A DNA stretch of 64,000 nt from an uncultured Anaerosolibacter sp. Lineage in GTDB: Bacteria > Bacillota_A > Clostridia > Peptostreptococcales > Thermotaleaceae. Made by a program: the position numbers and the translations under genes. The notes beneath the pieces are model-generated. The model ran no database searches. It saw nothing but the letters and a program-made list of their open reading frames with translations, and was not told the DNA's origin. Of this stretch, positions 55,362 to 62,287 are shown piece by piece. The stretch spans positions 1 to 64,000 of the forward strand of contig CALECF010000074.1 of assembly GCA_937948705.1 (NCBI GenBank), given 5' to 3'. Position 1 is the stretch's first letter; each line of letters starts with the position of its first letter.

Positions 55362-55403
55362 GGTAAGAGAAGCAAGGGATGGAATCCCCTCTTAACCCTT
55401 ACC
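55362..55403 (-). promoter_or_regulatory. stem-loop between rpsB and tsf
   Basis: On the minus strand GGTAAG (55398-55403) pairs with CTTACC (55362-55367), with further interrupted pairing inward (AAG/CTT, GGGAT/ATCCC). No T-run follows. It may set the ratio of S2 to EF-Ts by partial termination or mRNA processing. Confidence 0.5.
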
Positions 55404-55411
55404 ATCATCCA

Positions 55412-56110
55412 TTACTCTTCCATTTGTTCGCCTTGTCTACCTTCGATCATCGCATCGGCCATCTTTGCAGTGATTAGCTTAACAGCTCTAATCGCATCAT
55501 CGTTAGCTGGAATCACATAATCGACTTCATCAGGGTCACAGTTTGTATCAACAATACCTACAACTGGTATTCCTAATTTTTGTGCTTCTTGTACTGCAAT
55601 TCGCTCTTTACGAGGATCTACAACAAATATTGCACCAGGAATATCATTCATTTCTTTGATTCCACCTAAGAATTTCTCAAGTTTTTCTTGTTCAGCTTTT
55701 AACTTGATTACTTCCTTCTTTGGTAAAACATCAAATAATCCATTTTCTTCCATTCTAACCAATTCATTAAGACGCTCAATTCTCTTGCGGATTGTCTTAT
55801 AGTTTGTTAACATTCCACCTAACCATCTTTGGTTTACGTAGTACATTCCACATCTCTTGGCTTCTTGCTCAATAGATTCTTGGGCTTGTTTCTTCGTACC
55901 CACGAATAGCATTGTTTTATTGCTTGCCGCAACTTCTTTCACGAAAGAGTATGCTTCTTCTACTTTCTTTACAGTTTTCTGTAAATCAATAATGTAGATA
56001 CCATTTCTTTCTGTGAAAATGTACTCTGCCATCTTAGGATTCCATCTTCTTGTTTGGTGTCCGAAATGAACGCCTGCTTCTAATAATTGTTTCATTGAAA
56101 TTACTGACAT
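55412..56110 (-). CDS. rpsB: 30S ribosomal protein S2
   Basis: S2 is a late-binding 30S protein. The 232 residues carry the signatures [23 protein letters not shown] (~5-27), the [17 protein letters not shown] segment, and [25 protein letters not shown] (~178-203). It starts a new transcript with its own promoter and a structured leader that may be an S2 binding site. Confidence 0.98.
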   Translation of the reverse strand: MSVISMKQLLEAGVHFGHQTRRWNPKMAEYIFTERNGIYIIDLQKTVKKVEEAYSFVKEVAASNKTMLFVGTKKQAQESIEQEAKRCGMYYVNQRWLGGMLTNYKTIRKRIERLNELVRMEENGLFDVLPKKEVIKLKAEQEKLEKFLGGIKEMNDIPGAIFVVDPRKERIAVQEAQKLGIPVVGIVDTNCDPDEVDYVIPANDDAIRAVKLITAKMADAMIEGRQGEQMEE

Positions 56111-56138
56111 TTTCTCACCTCCTTGGTTTTTTCCTCCA

Positions 56139-56195
56139 CTCTGTTCATCTCTTCAAGTGACCTTTCGGCAACCATTTGAAGATTCCAGAGAGTGT
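56139..56195 (-). promoter_or_regulatory. structured rpsB leader, candidate S2 autoregulatory element
   Basis: On the minus strand the leader folds as nested stems: CACTC/GAGTG (outer arms in 56187-56195 and 56139-56145, with a 2-nt bulge) and TCTTCAA/TTGAAGA (56177-56183 and 56151-56157), capped by a loop with GTTGCCGAAAGG. It ends 28 nt before the rpsB start. S2 represses its own mRNA in several bacteria; whether this fold is related is inference. Confidence 0.5.
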
Positions 56196-56215
56196 GTATT
56201 TAAATCACTAAAGTA

Positions 56216-56245
56216 GTATAACATAACCCTAATGGATTTGGCAAC
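56216..56245 (-). promoter_or_regulatory. probable sigma-A promoter of rpsB-tsf
   Basis: On the minus strand TTGCCA (complement of 56240-56245) and TATACT (complement of 56216-56221) are 18 nt apart, giving a leader of about 100 nt that contains the S2-leader fold. Confidence 0.6.
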
Positions 56246-56319
56246 AACAAATTAGATATTAAATTTATTACCAGTCTTTCCTTCTTATTATAAAAATATA
56301 CCATAGCTGCCATAAAACT

Positions 56320-56363
56320 CAATAAAAACGACCTTGCATTTCATGAAAAAAATCCTGTGGTCG
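56320..56363 (-). terminator. terminator of the flagellar/chemotaxis operon
   Basis: On the minus strand CGACC (56359-56363) pairs with GGTCG (56329-56333) around an AT-rich loop that can pair further, followed by TTTTTATT. It is 24 nt past the last gene of the operon. Confidence 0.7.
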
Positions 56364-56386
56364 CTAAGGTACTCATTTATCGACAG

Positions 56387-56827
56387 CTATTCAAACTGAC
56401 CTTTCACGATCTTGTCAATGATTTCTTCTTCTGATGCACCATCATCAATTTTATAATCGCCCCACCTTATTTTGTTCGTCAAACCCTGCACATATAAAAT
56501 ATTTAGAAACTGATCTTCTGATGATATTAAATTATGACTTTTTAACATTGTAGCAATTTCTTTACTATTCATTCCCTTAGGAATTCGAATAACCTTTGAA
56601 TCCGTCGATTCTTGATTACTTGACTTACTGATATCCTTATCATCAATATATTTCGTACTAGATGATTTATCAAAAAACTCTTTAGGCTCTATCATTCCCA
56701 ATTTTATGGCTTCTTGCCGTATAAAACTTTCTGTTATTTTAGTCTGTGTCATGATATTCATAACAGTAGCAAAAATAATACCTATTCCAATCCCTAATAG
56801 GAATATCCATGTCGTTTTATTTCTCAA
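56387..56827 (-). CDS. membrane-anchored MltG-like LysM-domain protein lacking the catalytic domain
   Basis: The 146-residue protein has one N-terminal membrane helix (WIFLLGIGIGIIFATVMNIM, ~7-26), a polar linker, and a C-terminal domain with IRIPKGMNSKEIATMLKSHNLISSEDQFLN and WGDYKIDDGASEEEIIDKIVKG. That domain resembles the LysM-like part of the endolytic transglycosylase MltG (YceG), but the protein stops before the catalytic region. It starts at TTG after AGGTGAAAG and is the last gene of the flagellar/chemotaxis operon, 4 nt after the DUF6115-like gene. A structural role in the cell wall is possible; function unknown. Confidence 0.7.
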   Translation of the reverse strand: MRNKTTWIFLLGIGIGIIFATVMNIMTQTKITESFIRQEAIKLGMIEPKEFFDKSSSTKYIDDKDISKSSNQESTDSKVIRIPKGMNSKEIATMLKSHNLISSEDQFLNILYVQGLTNKIRWGDYKIDDGASEEEIIDKIVKGQFE

Positions 56828-56831
56828 GCTT

Positions 56832-57383
56832 TCACCTCTTTCTCAGATTGAGAATAAGTTGTACTTCACCAATTCCTTTATTTAAACACCTAGCAATCTG
56901 TGCTGGGCTATTTCCTTCATCAAATAATCGTAATATTTCCCTGGTTGTGAGGTGCTTTATATCGTCTTCCTTTGTAGTCTCAGAAGGAGAGTTTAACAAT
57001 TCTTCGTCATCAGACCTATGATCAGTTTCTATCCCCATATCAACGTCTATCACCTCATCGTTATTCCGGAGCACTTCTAAGGGTTGTTTATGGATAATTT
57101 CTTTATAATTATTTAGTTTATTGTCAATTTCCTCCATCATGCGACACAACTCCGCTGTTCTAACGTCAATACCCTGAATGATTTGTTCACTGACTGTATT
57201 TAACTCCTCAATAATTTCTTCAGCAATATCAATGTATTCAACGATCTTCAGCTCTTTCTCCTTCAGCATTTGATCGTCAGATGAAACAAAGGTGCTCGAC
57301 TGCCTTCGTAGTACAAAATAAGACAAGAGCACCATAATCACACCTATAAATAAAATTAAGTAATTAACTATATTATTCGTCAT
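56832..57383 (-). CDS. DUF6115-like membrane protein with C-terminal helix-turn-helix
   Basis: The 183-residue protein has an N-terminal membrane helix (YLILFIGVIMVLLSYFVL, ~7-24), a predicted coiled coil (~40-95), an acidic linker, and a C-terminal segment LRLFDEGNSPAQIARCLNKGIGEVQLILNLRKR that looks like a small helix-turn-helix. This layout is typical of a family of unknown function found beside sigD and fapA genes in flagellated Firmicutes. It lies between a small hydrophilic gene and the MltG-like gene. Confidence 0.75.
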   Translation of the reverse strand: MTNNIVNYLILFIGVIMVLLSYFVLRRQSSTFVSSDDQMLKEKELKIVEYIDIAEEIIEELNTVSEQIIQGIDVRTAELCRMMEEIDNKLNNYKEIIHKQPLEVLRNNDEVIDVDMGIETDHRSDDEELLNSPSETTKEDDIKHLTTREILRLFDEGNSPAQIARCLNKGIGEVQLILNLRKR

Positions 57384-57396
57384 ATTAGCCCCCGAA

Positions 57397-57732
57397 TTAA
57401 ATCATAATATCAATTTTAATACCCTTACCTGTTGCTCGTTTTTCACTGTCTTTTGCTTCATTATTTTCCTGTTCTCCTTTTTTATCTTCTTGAGAGTTAG
57501 GATTTCTTTCCTGCTTATCTTTATGCTGATTTTGATTATGAATATGGGGATGTGTTTTACGGTCAAATGTGTTCACTCGATTTAACTGTCTCTCATTGTT
57601 CTTCTGATCTTGTATGACAATGGCCTGATGTTCTAATCGTTCTTTATTGTTTAATGTTTGATTTTCCTGGGACAGCTTTATGTTCTTAGGAACCATAGAT
57701 TGAAAATCAATTGGTCTTATAGACACTTCCAT
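57397..57732 (-). CDS. hypothetical hydrophilic protein in the flagellar operon
   Basis: I do not recognise this 111-residue protein. It begins MEVSIRPIDFQSMVPKNIKL and becomes very rich in Asn, Gln, Lys, Glu and His, with a short hydrophobic end (GIKIDIMI). It is probably disordered for most of its length. The ATG at 57732 follows AAAGGG and avoids overlap with fapA; the open frame extends to 57837 inside fapA. MEVSIRPIDFQ-type beginnings occur in other small genes next to fapA in Firmicutes, which suggests it is real. Confidence 0.6.
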   Translation of the reverse strand: MEVSIRPIDFQSMVPKNIKLSQENQTLNNKERLEHQAIVIQDQKNNERQLNRVNTFDRKTHPHIHNQNQHKDKQERNPNSQEDKKGEQENNEAKDSEKRATGKGIKIDIMI

Positions 57733-57742
57733 CACCCTTTTG

Positions 57743-59548
57743 TTATCCCATATAAGGAATAGTTCTAATTTCCCCATTTTCACGGACAATTGTTGAACGC
57801 TGAATCTGATCTCTGACGAAGTAAAACGAATTGCCAATAGAAATCTTTACACCAGGGTATATAACACTTTCGACATGTATTCTTCCGTTTGAAAGCGATT
57901 GCAATATCTGCTTTAAACTTATCAACTCAATATTTACACTTTCTATTTTTGTCTCTAAATATTTTTTTGTATTTACAGACTTGGTAAGGATCTCTTGCTT
58001 ATCTGGCGGTAATACAGTGACTTTGGACATTTTAGACAATAATTCAATGGCTTTATTTACGCTATCCATATTCTTCATCAAACTGTCTAATTCTTCTTTT
58101 AAGCCATCAAAACGTTCCTTTAATTCAGGATCAACACCTACCTCTAATTTGGTAACGGTAGCCATGTGGGAGCCTATGGTTCTTGCACAAATATCATTGT
58201 TTGCCCTTACCTCTCCCCCTACAATGAGTCCCTTCTTTCCATTGACAGTGATCTGTCCTTTAGCCTCTAATTTGCAATGCATTACAACATCAGCTTGGAT
58301 ATTCCCATGGGCTTTTGCATAACAGTTTTCCATATACCGTGCAATAATATCCTGTTTACTGACTAGCTTACCATTATTATTCCCTTGAATGCCTTTATGT
58401 AGTATAATATCACCCTCAGCATGAATAATAGCACCTTCGACAACCCCATGTACTTCAACATCACCGTCGCAATGGATTTCAAATCCAGTCATAACATTTC
58501 CTTTTACTACAACCTTACCATTAAAATGAATATTACCCGTAGCGTTATCCACATTGCCATTGATTTCGTATACTTGTAAAACAGTAACTTTATCATCAAT
58601 TAGCTTGGCTTGTCCATTCATATCAGCGATTAACTGTAATCCATCTGCACTTTCTACTACGTTCTTTCCCTTTTTGAATTGAACGTGCTTTCCTGGCTTT
58701 GGAGAAAGCAATCTTCCCTTCACGGAGGTACCCTCAACCCCCTCTGTGGGTAAGGTTTTGATTGCTAGTATCTCCCCCTTTTTGACATTATGGATAATAT
58801 GCAGTTCTTTCAAATTCACTGAACCATCTTCTAGTAGTTCAGGCCTCATTTTAGCATGAATATCGAACATATATTGAGCAGCTCCATCAATTCCGTTTAT
58901 TACATCTTTGCCACGGGCAACCTCGATCCGTTTGTTGAAATTGCTTTCAATCATAAGATTCTCTATAGCAGCTGAGTCTATACCATAAACGACGCCCGCT
59001 GCATTTAGTGCTTCAACTACACTTTCTTTCGTGACCATCTTCCCGCCATCAGGTGGCTCGATGAAAACAAATGCTCTCATCTCATCCTTGCTAACTTCCA
59101 CGATAGCTTTACCATCCCTCAAATCACGCTCACATAAATTCTCAATTTCAATAGCGCATATTTCTCTTGAGGTTAATCCGTCCTTAATCTTTTGTTCATC
59201 ATAATTCATAATTCCTTGAGTTTTGAAAAAAGAAATAATATCCTCATAATTTGCAGCTTTTCCAGCACCTTTTGGTGGATAGATCAATAATGTTTTACTA
59301 TTTTCACTAAATTTAAGCTCATAGTGCCCATTTTCATTGGAATAAGAAATTGTTTTGTCAACCTCTACATCCTTTAGTGTCACTTTTACTTTAGAATTTC
59401 TTATCGATAGATTAAAAATCGACTTGCCTTCCTCTATGACCTCGACATTCACATTCTCTACTGTGGTATTTAACTCTTCTAAAGCATTTCCGATAGCCTC
59501 TTCATAAGTTTTTCCTTCTGCAATCACATAATTCTTTGTCAATTGCAA
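57743..59548 (-). CDS. fapA: FapA family (DUF342) protein
   Basis: The 601-residue protein has an N-terminal Jag-like domain (EGKTYEEAIGNALEELN, ~11-27), the FapA N-terminal region, a repetitive beta-helix core (VDNATGNIHFNGKVVVKGNV, IHCDGDVEVHGVVEGAIIHAEGDI, ~335-440), a coiled coil (~475-545) and a short C-terminal beta region. FapA-type proteins are linked to flagellar placement and polarity in Vibrio; the role in Firmicutes is open. It starts at TTG (59548, or 59542 two codons later with better spacing to AGGTGG) and follows sigD by 17 nt. Confidence 0.9.
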   Translation of the reverse strand: MQLTKNYVIAEGKTYEEAIGNALEELNTTVENVNVEVIEEGKSIFNLSIRNSKVKVTLKDVEVDKTISYSNENGHYELKFSENSKTLLIYPPKGAGKAANYEDIISFFKTQGIMNYDEQKIKDGLTSREICAIEIENLCERDLRDGKAIVEVSKDEMRAFVFIEPPDGGKMVTKESVVEALNAAGVVYGIDSAAIENLMIESNFNKRIEVARGKDVINGIDGAAQYMFDIHAKMRPELLEDGSVNLKELHIIHNVKKGEILAIKTLPTEGVEGTSVKGRLLSPKPGKHVQFKKGKNVVESADGLQLIADMNGQAKLIDDKVTVLQVYEINGNVDNATGNIHFNGKVVVKGNVMTGFEIHCDGDVEVHGVVEGAIIHAEGDIILHKGIQGNNNGKLVSKQDIIARYMENCYAKAHGNIQADVVMHCKLEAKGQITVNGKKGLIVGGEVRANNDICARTIGSHMATVTKLEVGVDPELKERFDGLKEELDSLMKNMDSVNKAIELLSKMSKVTVLPPDKQEILTKSVNTKKYLETKIESVNIELISLKQILQSLSNGRIHVESVIYPGVKISIGNSFYFVRDQIQRSTIVRENGEIRTIPYMG

Positions 59549-59565
59549 CCACCACCTTTTATAGA

Positions 59566-60300
59566 TTAACTAATTTTCTCTAATCGACTCTTTAACCTCA
59601 TAATCGCCTTTGTATGCAATTGAGATATCCGCGATTCTGATATGCCCATAATACTGGATATTTCCTTATACGTAAGCTCAGAATAGTAATATAGGCTAAT
59701 AATTTTCTTCTCCCTCTCGGGAAGACTACTTACAGAATCAACAAGAATTTCCTTCATTTCCTCTTGCTCAAAATATTGTTGAGGTTCACTATTTATATCG
59801 TCATCTATAATAGCAAAGTTTGCATTATTTAAAATCTTTTCTTCTAAGGAAACCACAGTAAAGGAATGGACATCTGATAACATGTCATTTAGCTCATCAA
59901 TAGAGATGCCCAAGGTCAGGGCCACTTCTTCATCATTTGCACTTCTGCCACTTCTATTTTCAATAGCCTTATATGCTTCTTCTAGCTTTTTATATTTTTG
60001 CCTGACAGAACGGGGAATCCAATCTAAATTTCTTAATTGATCAATAATCGCACCTCGTACACGAATATATGCATAGGTTTCAAATTTAACATTTTTTGCT
60101 GGGTCAAACTTATCAATGGCATCAAGCAGCCCAAATATACCATAACTAACCAAATCGTCAAATTCAATATGGTTTCCATAATTATTATATAATCTACCTG
60201 CTATGATTTTTACCAAATCAATATATGCGATGATCAACTGATCCTTTACCTGCTTACTCCTAGTTCTTACGTATTTATCCCACAAAGCACTGTTTTGCAC
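59566..60300 (-). CDS. fliA: FliA/WhiG-type sigma factor (sigma-D)
   Basis: This sigma-28 family factor directs late flagellar, motility and chemotaxis genes. The 244 residues contain region 2 (YIDLVKIIAGRLYNNYGNHIEFDDLVSYGIFGLLDAIDKFDP, ~26-67, and FETYAYIRVRGAIIDQLRNLDWIPRSVRQK), region 3, and region 4 (LPEREKKIISLYYYSELTYKEISSIMGISESRISQLHTKA, ~195-235). The start is GTG after GGGGGAGG. The position between the che genes and fapA parallels sigD in the B. subtilis fla/che operon. Confidence 0.95.
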   Translation of the reverse strand: MQNSALWDKYVRTRSKQVKDQLIIAYIDLVKIIAGRLYNNYGNHIEFDDLVSYGIFGLLDAIDKFDPAKNVKFETYAYIRVRGAIIDQLRNLDWIPRSVRQKYKKLEEAYKAIENRSGRSANDEEVALTLGISIDELNDMLSDVHSFTVVSLEEKILNNANFAIIDDDINSEPQQYFEQEEMKEILVDSVSSLPEREKKIISLYYYSELTYKEISSIMGISESRISQLHTKAIMRLKSRLEKIS

Positions 60301-60314
60301 AGGTACACCTCCCC

Positions 60315-60662
60315 CTAAGACTCATTTTCTCGCTCTAAGATTTTGGATTGATTGTTTTCGCCGTACTTTTTAAAATCTAGAGGCATAAAGTTCTGCTCTT
60401 CTTTCTCAGCACTTTCGTAAAGTTCTGATTCTTGCGGGGGGATGACAATATCAATATGATGAGACTTCACTTTCCTATGCTGTATATTTGCCTTTAAAAT
60501 AAAAGAAACGCACAGATAGGATCCTAAAAATATAATGACATAAAAAATCAAGGTTCTCTCTAGATAGGATTTAAAACTAATCTTTGAGAGCATTCCAGCA
60601 ATAGTGCTGATAAAGATAGATGTTAAAAGCAATGCATATGGTAGTTTTTTTAAATTGTCCAT
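60315..60662 (-). CDS. hypothetical membrane protein between cheD and fliA
   Basis: I do not recognise this 115-residue protein. It has two predicted membrane helices (YALLLTSIFISTIAGML, ~8-24, and LIFYVIIFLGSYLCVSFIL, ~37-55), then a hydrophilic C-terminal tail of about 55 residues ending ERENES, probably cytoplasmic. The start at 60662 follows GGAG and removes an otherwise 26-nt overlap with cheD. Its place within the chemotaxis/flagellar operon is the only clue to its role. Confidence 0.7.
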   Translation of the reverse strand: MDNLKKLPYALLLTSIFISTIAGMLSKISFKSYLERTLIFYVIIFLGSYLCVSFILKANIQHRKVKSHHIDIVIPPQESELYESAEKEEQNFMPLDFKKYGENNQSKILERENES

Positions 60663-60675
60663 ATAAAAACTCCAT

Positions 60676-61164
60676 TCATATTTGTTTCGTCCCGTGACCA
60701 ATCGTCTTTATTAGGAGTAATCCAGAGTCAGAATAAAGCTCGATCGTCCTACCGAAATTTCCCCCAGTATCTTCTGCAATAATTGGAATCTTAAGTCCTT
60801 CAAGAATCTCCTTTGTAGCGATCACATTTCGCTCTCCAATTTTCATGATGTCATTCTTGTTTGTGAATGAGAACATTTGTGAACCTCCGGCTATTTTACT
60901 CACAAGCCTGTATTTACTAGCTCCCATCCTTAGGACATTTTCTAGAAGCTGGGCAATACCTGTATCTGCAAATTTAGCTACATTGCTATTATTACGAATT
61001 GTTTTACTGGATGGTAGCATAATATGGGCAAGGCCAGATATTTTGGTCATAGGATCATACAAGGTAATACCAACACAAGATCCTAATCCTAAAGTAGTCA
61101 AGGTCCCCGGATGTTTTATTACATTCAAATCAGCCATCCCTACTTTTATAATTTCACCTGTCAT
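60676..61164 (-). CDS. cheD: chemoreceptor glutamine deamidase CheD
   Basis: CheD deamidates receptor glutamines and binds CheC to tune adaptation. The 162 residues show the papain-like catalytic motif TLGLGSCVGITLYDP (~24-38, nucleophile Cys) and GLAHIMLPSS (~44, catalytic His), plus the KIAGGSQMF segment. Its ATG overlaps the cheC stop by 4 nt, so the interacting pair is translationally coupled. Confidence 0.96.
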   Translation of the reverse strand: MTGEIIKVGMADLNVIKHPGTLTTLGLGSCVGITLYDPMTKISGLAHIMLPSSKTIRNNSNVAKFADTGIAQLLENVLRMGASKYRLVSKIAGGSQMFSFTNKNDIMKIGERNVIATKEILEGLKIPIIAEDTGGNFGRTIELYSDSGLLLIKTIGHGTKQI

Positions 61165-61778
61165 TGTAAAACACCTAAACTTTTCAATAAAATCTCAAAT
61201 GAGTCCTCATCAGGTATAAGAAAGAAGAAACCTTTTACATCATTCTTCCCCTCGTTGAATTCAGTTTCGATTAGCAAAACATGATCTCCGACTTGCCCAA
61301 ACTGAATAATTGGTACGCTAAGAATCGCTCCTGCCATATCAATGGCCAATGATGGAACTGAAATTTTGATATTGAGCCCAGTTAAAGCAGATAAAGATGA
61401 GATATATGAGCCTGATAAAATGTTTCCAATTTCCTGAAGGGCTGACTGTCTAATTTCATCTGGAACTTCTTGATCCTCAGTTATAGGCATAATCATATTG
61501 ATTAGGGTCATTGACGATTTCAGCGTAAGTAGAAACATAATGCTTCCACTTATATCGCCGTCTACACGGAAATAGATACCACAAACAGGTATCTCTGGTC
61601 CCCCTAGGAGCTCAGCAACCTCCCTAAACTCTAATATTTCAACCTTAGGAACATTCATATCAATCTTTCGATCAATCATCTTTGCCAAAGCAGTGGCCGC
61701 ATTTCCTGCTCCAATATTTCCAATTTCTTTTAGTACATCAATTTGTTGACTATCGAGTTCTTCAATGGAAATCCCCAT
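61161..61778 (-). CDS. cheC: CheY-P phosphatase CheC
   Basis: CheC dephosphorylates CheY-P and is activated by CheD. The 205-residue protein has two copies of the active-site helix: DVLKEIGNIGAGNAATALAKM (~14-34) and ALQEIGNILSGSYISSLS (~113), each with E-x3-N as in class I CheC. It lies between cheW and cheD. Confidence 0.96.
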   Translation of the reverse strand: MGISIEELDSQQIDVLKEIGNIGAGNAATALAKMIDRKIDMNVPKVEILEFREVAELLGGPEIPVCGIYFRVDGDISGSIMFLLTLKSSMTLINMIMPITEDQEVPDEIRQSALQEIGNILSGSYISSLSALTGLNIKISVPSLAIDMAGAILSVPIIQFGQVGDHVLLIETEFNEGKNDVKGFFFLIPDEDSFEILLKSLGVLQ

Positions 61779-61792
61779 ATGGATCGCCCTCC

Positions 61793-62257
61793 CTACTCTA
61801 CATCATCGGTAGTTTCTTTTATATCTAAAACCTTTTTTAAATCCAGTAGAATGATAATTCGGTCTTCATGCTTGCCTATACCCTTTATGAAGTCGTTGCC
61901 CGTATTGTTTGTAATATTTGAAGCATCTTCGATTTTTTCGCTATTTAACTGCAACACCTCTGAGGAAGAATCAACCAGTAATCCAACTACAACTTCTTCA
62001 ACGGAAACAATAATTATTCTTGACTCATCATTAAAAGGTATTTCTTGTAAGTGAAATCTTTTTCTAAGGTTAACGACAGGAACTACCTCTCCCCTAAGAT
62101 TGATAACCCCTTGGACATAATCTAGGGCATGTGGTACCCTAGTTATATCCATGACTCTTTCAATTGTTTCCACCTGAAGAATATCAATTCCATAAAACTC
62201 ATTGTCTAATTTAAACAGCACATATTGATTTTCTAAAGAAGTTGCTTTATGATCCAT
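61793..62257 (-). CDS. cheW: chemotaxis coupling protein CheW
   Basis: CheW links receptors to the kinase CheA. The 154-residue SH3-like protein has YVLFKLDNEFYGIDILQVETIERVMDITRVPHALDYVQGVINLRGEVVPVVNLRKRF-type order: the receptor/CheA-binding core spans ~13-70, and VVGLLVDSSSEVLQL follows (~90). It has AAAGGGGAG upstream and lies 30 nt after cheA. Confidence 0.96.
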   Translation of the reverse strand: MDHKATSLENQYVLFKLDNEFYGIDILQVETIERVMDITRVPHALDYVQGVINLRGEVVPVVNLRKRFHLQEIPFNDESRIIIVSVEEVVVGLLVDSSSEVLQLNSEKIEDASNITNNTGNDFIKGIGKHEDRIIILLDLKKVLDIKETTDDVE

Positions 62258-62287
62258 ATATTTCTCCCCTTTTAATAGGATAGATTT

